A DNA stretch of 21,599 bases, taken from positions 1 to 21,599 of the forward strand of contig DATKDU010000197.1 of assembly GCA_035512595.1 (NCBI GenBank), read 5' to 3'. How positions within the stretch are numbered: position 1 is the stretch's first letter; every line of letters starts with the position of its first letter. Both the position numbers and the translations under genes were made by a program. Positions 1 to 6,388 of this stretch are shown piece by piece. The stretch comes from DATKDU01 sp035512595. Its GTDB lineage: Bacteria; Planctomycetota; Planctomycetia; Pirellulales; Pirellulaceae. Below the pieces are notes generated by a model. That model was not told the DNA's origin and did no database searches. It saw only the letters and a list, made by a program, of their open reading frames with translations.

Positions 1-1425
1 GCCAATCAGGACGGCAAACAGCGTCGCCAGGAGGAGAAAGGTGAAGACCGGCGCTGCGCCGACGCCGGGGACGTACCAATTCCACAGCCCTTGGTTGTAC
101 GACTGGTACGACATGCCGTGCCGCGTGCTCCAGAGCTGATGTCGCGGATAGATGGAGTTCAGCAGCCACTGCCAGTCCCCAGGGCTGGCAGGAAATGGAT
201 CAGGATGGGCGACGGCGATTACCCAGCCCAGTCCCGCAGGGCGGCTGGCGAAAGGAAGTCCAGCGAGATGGAACAGATCTTGATTGGCCGGGAGAGCGCC
301 GCCCGCGGCGGCGGCGGTCGCCATGGCAGGCGTGGCCGCTGTCCCGTAGACAACGCTTTGCTCTTTGGGGTAAATCGTCCGTCCGGCATGGCCCGCCGCC
401 GCCGGGGTCCAGCCGCGGAGCGTGCCGACTTTTCTGGAGGGCTCGGCCAGCGGCGGCAGGTCCAGGAGCTGCTCGACTTCCGCGAGACGTGCCAGCTCAT
501 CCCCCACGCCGTACACAACCAGCGCCGGTCCGCTGTGCAGCCAGTCCACCAGGGCCCGCCGCTGTCGCGAGTTCTGCCTGGCCATTCGCGCCAGATCGTC
601 CAGCGAAATGAACGCGATGTCATAGCACGATAGCTCGATCCATTGCTCGGGCAACTCCGCCGGCGGAAGTAGCTGTACCTTGCCCTGCTGCGAAGTCAGC
701 GCCAGCACCTGCGCGTCGGTCAGCCGTGTGCCGGTCGTTGCGGCTGGCGGCAGGGCCGTCCCCATCGTCATCCCGGCGTTGGAATACGGAATGTTGCTGA
801 CGAGCAGGCTATAGTCCGGCAGATGGAACGTATCCGGCGTGGCCGGGGGCCGCACTCCGGCCATCAGCGAAAGTTGATTGTCGCGCGTCGTCCGGTCTGG
901 CACGTCGTAGTCCACGAATAGCAGGGTCGGCAACGATTCCGACTCGCCCCGCATCCCAAAGAATCCTGGCGCCATCGGCCCGGAGACGTCTTCCAGGAGA
1001 TCGCCTCCTTCGTAAACTAGCACGTTCAATTGATACCAATAGCCGGCCGTCGGCACGGGAATCGTCGCTTCGCCGCTCGACTGCTTCTCGGGGATTTCGA
1101 TCACCTTGGACGTTCTTACCCGCGACACATGGCCGATCCCGCTCGGGTCGAGGACAACGCGGATGCGCCGGTCGGCAGTCACCGGCACGGGGGGCTTGTT
1201 GCGCGAGGGGGTGTTGATCACCTTGACCCGCACGCTGCGATAGCCGTTGGCCGTCACGCCCCGCGTATCGACCTCGACCGTCAGGCCGTTGCGCATTCTT
1301 TTGGGCGGCACCGGAAACGATTGCACCATCCCCGTCTCCGCCGATGCCGCCGAAAACATTGCCCCCCACAGAATGAGGCCGACGAGCAACTGACGGCAGT
1401 GGAGGGGAAGCGAATGGTCTCTCAT
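1..1425 (-). CDS. Large exported or membrane-anchored protein of unknown function, 3' end cut by the window edge
   Basis: An open frame of 475 codons runs from the ATG at 1425 to the left edge without a stop. The N-terminus (about residues 1-29, basic start, hydrophobic core, then AASA-ET) looks like a secretion signal. The middle is soluble and rich in short beta-like segments, for example VRVKVINTP near 65-73 and SLPTLLFVDYDVPD near 160-175. The last visible residues, from about 460, are a hydrophobic run (APVFTFLLLATLFAVLIG) that looks like a transmembrane helix. More protein must follow outside the window. The start lies 24 bases after the stop of the 96-aa small membrane protein, so the two are probably co-transcribed. 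No catalytic motif was recognised and I do not assign a family. Large exported proteins with a late membrane helix are common in planctomycetes (general knowledge). Confidence 0.8.
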   Translation of the reverse strand, partial: MRDHSLPLHCRQLLVGLILWGAMFSAASAETGMVQSFPVPPKRMRNGLTVEVDTRGVTANGYRSVRVKVINTPSRNKPPVPVTADRRIRVVLDPSGIGHVSRVRTSKVIEIPEKQSSGEATIPVPTAGYWYQLNVLVYEGGDLLEDVSGPMAPGFFGMRGESESLPTLLFVDYDVPDRTTRDNQLSLMAGVRPPATPDTFHLPDYSLLVSNIPYSNAGMTMGTALPPAATTGTRLTDAQVLALTSQQGKVQLLPPAELPEQWIELSCYDIAFISLDDLARMARQNSRQRRALVDWLHSGPALVVYGVGDELARLAEVEQLLDLPPLAEPSRKVGTLRGWTPAAAGHAGRTIYPKEQSVVYGTAATPAMATAAAAGGALPANQDLFHLAGLPFASRPAGLGWVIAVAHPDPFPASPGDWQWLLNSIYPRHQLWSTRHGMSYQSYNQGLWNWYVPGVGAAPVFTFLLLATLFAVLIG

Positions 1426-1449
1426 GGCAGTGGCCCGGAGGGTGCGTGG

Positions 1450-1740
1450 TTATTCCGGTGGTGGCGACGGGGGTACGATTTGCTTCGGCGGTCCGGAAGT
1501 GGCAAACGGTGAAGCGCCCGGGGGAGGCGGCGTCAGTTGCCCCCGCAAACTGGCCAGCACCGACGCGAATGCAAAGGCCAGCGGGTGCAAGAGCATGACG
1601 GCCAGCAAGGCCGCGAAGGCCGCCGTCATGCCGATGGCCCACGGCTGACCGCGCACCGCCCCGGCAATGACGAGGGAGAATACGGCGCAGACGGCCGTGG
1701 CGATGAGCAGCGAACGGAGGCTGAAGCGAGGGATGAGCAT
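1450..1740 (-). CDS. Small membrane protein, 96 aa, planctomycete-type N-terminus
   Basis: The ATG at 1740 gives MLIPRFSLRSLLIATAVCAV and so on. There are two hydrophobic segments (about residues 10-29 and 36-62) and a proline-rich cytoplasmic-type tail ending PPSPPPE. The frame stays open upstream of 1740, but that part reads as non-protein-like, basic and serine-rich sequence that overlaps sufS on the same strand, so I chose the internal ATG. The RFSLRSLL-type start followed by a membrane helix recurs in small planctomycete membrane proteins (from memory, not searched). Its function is unknown. It lies 24 bases upstream of the large exported protein gene and probably shares its transcript. 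No clear Shine-Dalgarno sequence is visible. Confidence 0.72.
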   Translation of the reverse strand: MLIPRFSLRSLLIATAVCAVFSLVIAGAVRGQPWAIGMTAAFAALLAVMLLHPLAFAFASVLASLRGQLTPPPPGASPFATSGPPKQIVPPSPPPE

Positions 1741-1835
1741 CGATCGATTGTCGCATACCGAGCAAACGGCGCAAATTGCGTGCGGGCGCACTCTGACGCC
1801 CAAGCCGGTCCTTTTTTCCGCCGCCAGTGCCGGAT

Positions 1836-1906
1836 CACGGGCCTTGCCGCGACTGGGTGCGGGCGATCGGCTCCAGGTATTCGTCGAGAGCCTGGAATTC
1901 TTGGGA
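1836..1906 (-). other. In-frame coding-like tail after the sufE-sufS stop codon
   Basis: Directly after the TAA of sufE-sufS (1907-1909) the same frame stays open for 23 codons up to a TGA at 1836-1838. The peptide includes LDEYLEPIART, reads like an amphipathic helix, and has the mostly G/C third positions of the neighbouring genes. It could be the ancestral C-terminus cut off by a recent nonsense change, or a chance open stretch. No start codon makes it a separate gene. Confidence 0.35.
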
Positions 1907-3733
1907 TTATTCCCGGTGCAGGACCTTTTTTGCCTGTTCCAGGGCTGCTGCCAGCCGCTGCACCTCTTCCACCGTGTTATAGCAGTAAAAGCTGGCGCGG
2001 CACGACGCTGGCACTCCATACCTCGCGTGCAGCGGCATGGCACAGTGGTGACCGGCCCGCACGGCAATCCCCGCCAGATCAAGTACGCGGGAGACATCGT
2101 CGGCATGGAGCCGATCGAGCACGAAGCTGACGATGCCCCCCTTCTTTTCGGGAGCGGGGCCGAGAATTCGCAGACCGGAGATTTCGGAGAGCAGCTCGTG
2201 GGCACAGCGCGTCAGCACGCGCTCGTGGGCGGCGATGTTTTCCGGGCCGATTTTCTGGAGATATTCCGCTGCGACCCCGAGTCCGATGGCCGGCACGATC
2301 ATCGGCGTGCCGGCTTCGAACTTGTAAGGCAAATCGGCGGGGGTAAATCCGTCCAGCGTGACCGTTTTGATCATGCTCCCGCCGCCTAAAAACGGCGGCA
2401 TTGCCTCCAGCAGCTCCTGCCGGCCGTAGAGGACGCCAACGCCCGAGGGGCCCATCAGCTTGTGCCCGCTGAGCGCGACGAAGTCCGCATTCCAGGCCTG
2501 CACGTCGGTCGGCTCGTGAGGCACGTGCTGCGCCGCATCGACCAGCACCTTTGCGCCGGCCGCATGCGCCCGCGCGACAATCTCGGAGATGGGATTGATC
2601 GTTCCCAGCACGTTCGAGACGGCAGTGACCGCCATCAGCCGCGTCCGCTTGGTCAGCAGCTCGTCGAGCGTCGCCAGGTCGAGCTCAAAGCCATCGGTCA
2701 GCGGCACCCACTTGATCGTGCAGCCGGTCCGCTCGGCAAGCTGCTGCCAGGGGACGATGTTGGAGTGGTGTTCCATCTGCGTGAGGAGAATTTCGTCCCC
2801 CTGCCGCACATTGGCATCCCCCCAACTGCGGGCGACCAGGTTGATCGCGGCCGTCGCGCCGGCGGTGAAGATGATTTCGTCGGTGCTGCGGGCATGGAGC
2901 AGTCGGGCAACCGAAGACCGCGCTTGCTCGTAGTGCCGCGTGCTCTCGACGGCGAGCGCGTGCCCGCCGCGGTGGACGTTGCTGTAGTAAGACTGATAGG
3001 CCTCGACCATCGCGTCGATGACCACCCGCGGTCGCTGCGCGGTGGCGCCGTTATCGAGGTACGCCAGCGGCTGCCCATCCTCCAGCACGCGCGTCAGGAT
3101 GGGAAAATCATCCCGCAGCGACCGGCTGAGTAGTCCTGGTTCCGACTCCTGACTCCTGACCCCTGACTCCTGATCCCTGACCCCTGTCTCCTGTCCCCTG
3201 TCCCCTGTCTCCTGTCCCCTGACCCCTGTCTCCTGTCCCCTGTCCCCTGTCTCCTGTCCCCTGTCTTCTGAACCCTGAACCCTGAACCCTGAACCCTGAA
3301 CCCTCCCCCCCTGCTCCGCCGCCAGCCTTTGAATCCGCTTGACCATCGACGACAGTCCGTTGCTCCTTAGCGGCGTCAGAAACGAGCGGAGCTTGAGCCG
3401 GCCGAAGAGCTCCTCGATCGGAAAATCAACGATCTCCTGCGGCGTGCGGCCCGAATAGGCCGCCAGCAAGACGGCAATCTCGCCGCGGACGATCGGCGCG
3501 TCGCTGTACGCCTGGAATTCCAGCGTGAGGGGATTGCCCGGCCGCTCTTGAGCGATGAACCAGACCATGCTCTGGCAGCCGAGCACCCGGTTTTCCTCGG
3601 TCCGCAGGCTCTCCGGGAACTCCGGCAAGTACCGGCCCAGTTCTTCCAGCGCCCCCAGCCGCTCGATCGGCTCCAGGTCCTCAAAGTCGGAGATGATTTC
3701 GTCGAGAGCGGTACTGGCTGGCATCGTCAACAC
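1907..3733 (-). CDS. Fused SufE-SufS: sulfur acceptor domain plus cysteine desulfurase
   Basis: The 608-aa protein joins two partners of iron-sulfur cluster assembly. Residues 1-141 are SufE-like, with the sulfur-accepting Cys53 in LGCQSMVW. Residues 205-608 are a class V, group II (SufS/CsdA type) PLP desulfurase. Lys425 in SGHKLMGPSG is the expected PLP lysine and Cys564 in RAGHHCAMPLH the persulfide cysteine; AYLDNGATAQRP and EHHSNIVPW are typical. The enzyme should take sulfur from cysteine and pass it within the chain from Cys564 to Cys53. The linker at 142-200 is low-complexity and encoded by seven-base repeats. No in-frame ATG, GTG or TTG lies between the domains near the SufS start, so separate translation is unlikely. 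Translation starts at GTG 3733 or ATG 3724; neither has a clear ribosome site. No other suf genes are visible here. Confidence 0.93.
   Translation of the reverse strand: MLTMPASTALDEIISDFEDLEPIERLGALEELGRYLPEFPESLRTEENRVLGCQSMVWFIAQERPGNPLTLEFQAYSDAPIVRGEIAVLLAAYSGRTPQEIVDFPIEELFGRLKLRSFLTPLRSNGLSSMVKRIQRLAAEQGGRVQGSGFRVQGSEDRGQETGDRGQETGVRGQETGDRGQETGVRDQESGVRSQESEPGLLSRSLRDDFPILTRVLEDGQPLAYLDNGATAQRPRVVIDAMVEAYQSYYSNVHRGGHALAVESTRHYEQARSSVARLLHARSTDEIIFTAGATAAINLVARSWGDANVRQGDEILLTQMEHHSNIVPWQQLAERTGCTIKWVPLTDGFELDLATLDELLTKRTRLMAVTAVSNVLGTINPISEIVARAHAAGAKVLVDAAQHVPHEPTDVQAWNADFVALSGHKLMGPSGVGVLYGRQELLEAMPPFLGGGSMIKTVTLDGFTPADLPYKFEAGTPMIVPAIGLGVAAEYLQKIGPENIAAHERVLTRCAHELLSEISGLRILGPAPEKKGGIVSFVLDRLHADDVSRVLDLAGIAVRAGHHCAMPLHARYGVPASCRASFYCYNTVEEVQRLAAALEQAKKVLHRE
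3144..3304 (-). repeat. 23 tandem seven-base repeats inside sufE-sufS
   Basis: On the plus strand the units read GACTCCT, GACCCCT, GTCTCCT, GTCCCCT and, at the right end, five copies of GAACCCT. All 23 keep exact seven-base register (161 bases). On the coding strand they translate to RGQETGD / VRSQES / RVQGSGF-like peptide with no stop. On the other strand the TGA in CCTGACTCC or CCTGAACCC would stop translation. The array forms most of the SufE-SufS linker. Confidence 0.95.
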
Positions 3734-3740
3734 GGCAATC

Positions 3741-3756
3741 GCGACCGCTGGGTCGC
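3741..3756 (-). other. Short stem-loop just upstream of sufE-sufS
   Basis: The sequence GCGACC-GCTG-GGTCGC is a perfect six-pair stem with a four-base loop, ending 8 bases before the GTG start at 3733. In the mRNA it could affect ribosome access. A regulatory role is only inferred. Confidence 0.3.
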
Positions 3757-3788
3757 GGCAGAAAGGGAGTTACCAATCGTTATAGAAT

Positions 3789-3794
3789 ATTATA
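3789..3794 (-). promoter_or_regulatory. Possible -10 box for sufE-sufS
   Basis: In the 183-base gap between the divergent sufE-sufS and the plus-strand secreted-protein gene, an AT-rich patch (about 3776-3796) contains TATAAT on the minus strand. It lies about 56 bases before the GTG start. No good -35 hexamer sits at the right spacing (TCAGCG is found there), so this is weak. The same patch could serve the plus-strand gene. Confidence 0.25.
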
Positions 3795-3916
3795 GACGCC
3801 GAGCCTCTGGCCGCTGAGGGGCAGATGGAAGTAGCCGAAGTCGTTAGACTTCAGAAACCAGCGCCGGATCGACCAAAATCTCACCAATTCGGCAAGAATA
3901 CTTCAAGGCGAACCAA

Positions 3917-4768
3917 ATGAATCGATTCACTTTTGCGTTGGTGATGATTACCTCGTGTTTTGCCGCCAATCTGGCACGCGCCGTTGATTCCGCCCCCCTC
4001 TCGCTCGCCTGGGACAAAAACTTCCTCACCATCCGCGGCAATTTTCCGGGTGAGGAAATCAAGATCATGTACCTGGAGGCCTATTGCCGGCCCGGCTCGA
4101 CCGATCGCGAGTGGGGGCAGACGGTGATCAAGCACGAGGCCAAGCTGGTGTCGATCAGCGACAGCGGGCGGATCATCCGCCTGCGGGACAAGCTGGCAGA
4201 CGGCGTCGTCGTCGAGCACACGATCACCGCCGGCGCGGACGAGGTTGATTTCCAGGTCGTGGCCCACAATCCGACCGACAAGCCGTCCGAGGTACACTGG
4301 GCCCAGCCGTGCCTGCGCGTGGACAAGTTCACCGGCGCGGGCAATGCCGACGCCCGCGAGCTGGTTCCGGCCTACGCCCGCAAGTGCTTCCTGTTCATCG
4401 ATGGCAAACTGACGCGATTGCCGACCGAGCCGTGGGCCGACAAGGCGCGGTACATCCCCGGGCAAGTATATTGCCCCAAGGAGGTCGATCGGAACGACGT
4501 CAATCCGCGGCCGCTCAGTTCGCTCGTTCCCTCCTGCGGCCTGTGTGGTTGCTACTCGGCCGATGAGAAGCAGATTCTCGCCGTGGCTTGGGAGCCGTAC
4601 CAGGAAATCTTCCAGGGAGTGATCGCCTGCATGCACAACGACTTCCGCATCGGCGGGCTTGAGCCAGGCGAGCGGAAGACGATTCGCGGGAAGCTGTACA
4701 TCGTGCCCGCCGACGTGCAGAAGCTCGTGGAACGGTTTGAGAGAGATTTTCCGGAGCAGGCGAAATAG
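3917..4768 (+). CDS. Secreted cysteine-rich protein of unknown function
   Basis: The 283-aa protein has a clear signal peptide (MNRFTFALVMITSCFAANLARA, about 1-22, with an ARA-VDS type I signal peptidase site). The mature part is soluble. It has eight cysteines (57, 132, 157, 186, 207, 210, 212, 238), three of them clustered in SCGLCGC. It looks beta-rich, with segments such as VEHTITAGADEVDFQVVAHN and HWAQPCLRVDKFTG that resemble beta-sandwich strands of carbohydrate-active or mutarotase-like folds. That resemblance is only an impression, and I do not recognise the family. It is the only plus-strand gene here, divergent from sufE-sufS and convergent with the regulator gene. A weak AAGG lies about 11 bases before the ATG. 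The cysteines could form periplasmic disulfides or bind a metal. Confidence 0.82.
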   Translation: MNRFTFALVMITSCFAANLARAVDSAPLSLAWDKNFLTIRGNFPGEEIKIMYLEAYCRPGSTDREWGQTVIKHEAKLVSISDSGRIIRLRDKLADGVVVEHTITAGADEVDFQVVAHNPTDKPSEVHWAQPCLRVDKFTGAGNADARELVPAYARKCFLFIDGKLTRLPTEPWADKARYIPGQVYCPKEVDRNDVNPRPLSSLVPSCGLCGCYSADEKQILAVAWEPYQEIFQGVIACMHNDFRIGGLEPGERKTIRGKLYIVPADVQKLVERFERDFPEQAK

Positions 4769-4779
4769 CGGGCAATTGG

Positions 4780-4835
4780 AACCGCGGATGTACGCGGATT
4801 CCTTTCCATCCGCGTTCTCCGCGCAATCCGCGGTT
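4780..4835. terminator. Nested inverted repeat between convergent genes, possible bidirectional terminator
   Basis: AACCGCGGAT at 4780-4789 pairs with ATCCGCGGTT at 4826-4835. Inside it, CGCGGAT at 4793-4799 pairs with ATCCGCG at 4808-4814. The element sits in the 107-base gap between two convergent stop codons (4768 plus, 4876 minus), where a shared terminator would be expected. There is no strong T tract, so it may instead be a dispersed CGCGGAT-type repeat. Confidence 0.5.
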
Positions 4836-4875
4836 GTTCTTTGGAGAAATCTGCGCGGTGACCGCTGCCTGCGTG

Positions 4876-6303
4876 CTACGACGCCGCTTCGCTCGGGCCG
4901 CCGTCGTCCACTTCTTCAAAGACCACGGCCTCGCCTGTCGCAGGTGCCGCGACGAGGCCAAGCTGCACCAGCCGGCGGATGAGCCGCGCCCTGTGTATCC
5001 CCAGAAGCTGCGCCGCCTTCGTCTTGTTGCCGCGGGCTTGCACCAGCGCCCGCTCCAGTAGCTCCTTCTCAATCCGCTCCAAAAACTCGTCGAGCCGGAT
5101 CGGCTGGGGCGGTTTTCGGGAGCGGGAGAGGGCCGCCGCCGCGTGATGGACGATCGCCGGCAGGTCGCCCGCCAGCACCTGCGGCCCCGCCGCCTGGGCA
5201 TGCGCCTGCCGCACGACGCTCGCCAGCTCCTCCACGTTTCCCGGCCAGTCGTACGCCGCCAGCCGATCGAGCGCTTCGCTCGTAAATCCCGAGAGCTGCT
5301 TGCCGCCGTCCGCATTCGCCTCTTCGAGAAAGAACTGGGCCAAGAGCGGAATGTCCTCAGTCCGCCGCGACAGTCGCGGCAGCGAGATGACGAGCGTCGA
5401 GAGTGCGCACGCCAGTTCGCCGCGAAACTTTTTCTTCGCCACCAGCCGCGACAAGCGCCGCGCAGCCGTTGCCATCACCGGCAGCTCGACCCCCGGCAAT
5501 CGCAGAAAGCCGATCAGCTCCTGCTGAGCCGTTTCGGAGAGCTTGTCCAGCTCTAGCAACAACAGCACGCCGGGGCGGGTCAGCGACTTCCACTCGTCCC
5601 GCCGCCGCAAAAACGACGTGATTGCCGACTGCATCAGCTCGGCATCGAGCAGCGAGCAATCCAGCGGCACGAGCGGGCCGATCGCGCTCCCGGACGCCTG
5701 CGTGCCGAAGTGGATTGTCCTGGCGACGTGCTCGCGGCCGCTGCCGGGAGGACCGACGACAAGCACGCTCGCTCGCGACTGGCTGGCCAGGCGCACTTGC
5801 TGCCGCACGCGGCGGATCTGGGGCGAAGTGCCGACGAGCTGGCCGATGTGATAGCGCCGGCCGAACTGATTCCGCAGCGCCAGAAGCTGCTGATGCAACG
5901 TGGAGGCGGTGGGCTGGCTAGCGACGGCATCCGCGGGCGGTCCAACAAAGACGCACAATCCGGCAGGCAAATCGCTCTCACCCGCCAGCCACGCAAACTG
6001 CGCCTGCCGCGGCACGCTCGCGCCGCCGGCCGGTGCTGAAACGACCCCGCTGGTGACCGCGCCGCTGAACGCTTCCGGGGGGGGGCAGAGTGCCGCGGCC
6101 AATTCCGCCGCGCCGGACAGCTCGCCGCTGGTGGTGTACGAGAGCTTGAGCCCCGCCAGATCGTCGATGTTCCGCTGCGTCCACGCGGCAAACGCGGCAT
6201 TTCCCCACACCAGCCGCCGATCTTCATCGACCACATACACCGGCGTCGCAGCCGCGTCCAGAAGCTTCGTCAAGAGTCGCGCTGGAGACGGCTTGCGGGG
6301 CAT
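4876..6303 (-). CDS. Degenerate sigma-54 enhancer-binding-protein-like regulator (PAS, AAA+, Fis HTH)
   Basis: The 475-aa protein has an N-terminal PAS-like sensor (about 14-55, TPVYVVDEDRRLVWGNAAF). A central AAA+ domain spans about 154-385. A C-terminal Fis-type helix-turn-helix spans about 405-450 (RGNKTKAAQLLGIHRARLIRR). Family marks include RRTEDIPLLAQFFLEE and YDWPGNVEEL. Key residues are altered. The Walker A reads GPPGSGRE, with Arg190 where Lys is usual. The Walker B region reads VLLLLELDKL instead of the usual LFLDEIG. The GAFTGA sigma-54-contact loop is missing, and GNVREL has become GNVEEL. It probably binds DNA but should not remodel sigma-54 polymerase. The ATG at 6303 follows the 3' end of nuoN by 85 bases. 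Its target is unknown and there is no receiver domain. Confidence 0.88.
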   Translation of the reverse strand: MPRKPSPARLLTKLLDAAATPVYVVDEDRRLVWGNAAFAAWTQRNIDDLAGLKLSYTTSGELSGAAELAAALCPPPEAFSGAVTSGVVSAPAGGASVPRQAQFAWLAGESDLPAGLCVFVGPPADAVASQPTASTLHQQLLALRNQFGRRYHIGQLVGTSPQIRRVRQQVRLASQSRASVLVVGPPGSGREHVARTIHFGTQASGSAIGPLVPLDCSLLDAELMQSAITSFLRRRDEWKSLTRPGVLLLLELDKLSETAQQELIGFLRLPGVELPVMATAARRLSRLVAKKKFRGELACALSTLVISLPRLSRRTEDIPLLAQFFLEEANADGGKQLSGFTSEALDRLAAYDWPGNVEELASVVRQAHAQAAGPQVLAGDLPAIVHHAAAALSRSRKPPQPIRLDEFLERIEKELLERALVQARGNKTKAAQLLGIHRARLIRRLVQLGLVAAPATGEAVVFEEVDDGGPSEAAS

Positions 6304-6344
6304 CGAGAGGCCGGGCGGAAAAGACCGGGACGGGGTTTGTTTCG

Positions 6345-6350
6345 ATTATA
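6345..6350 (-). promoter_or_regulatory. Possible -10 box for the regulator gene
   Basis: TATAAT on the minus strand, in the 85-base gap between nuoN and the regulator gene, would give a leader of roughly 35 bases before the ATG at 6303. The -35 position (CGGCCT) is far from consensus, so either the match is chance or an activator is needed. Confidence 0.3.
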
Positions 6351-6360
6351 GTCGGTGGCT

Positions 6361-6383
6361 GGGGCTGAGGCCGCCGAAGCCCC
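6361..6383 (-). terminator. Weak hairpin after nuoN
   Basis: GGGGCT at 6361-6366 can pair with AGCCCC at 6378-6383, starting a few bases after the nuoN stop (6389-6391). No T run follows on the minus strand, so termination of the nuo transcript here is uncertain. Confidence 0.25.
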
Positions 6384-6388
6384 GGCAG

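Noticed and set aside
809..1774. A 321-codon minus-strand frame near the left edge
   Set aside because: Its residue make-up is shadow-like. The frame that starts at 1425 has a signal peptide and ordinary protein sequence and covers the same bases.
3144..3304. A possible CRISPR array
   Set aside because: Units are seven bases long with no spacers, and the tract is inside an open reading frame.
4876..6303. The regulator as a normal sigma-54 activator of the nuo operon
   Set aside because: It lacks GAFTGA and key ATPase residues, and no sigma-54 promoter was found in the gaps I could read; the nuo promoter is outside the window.
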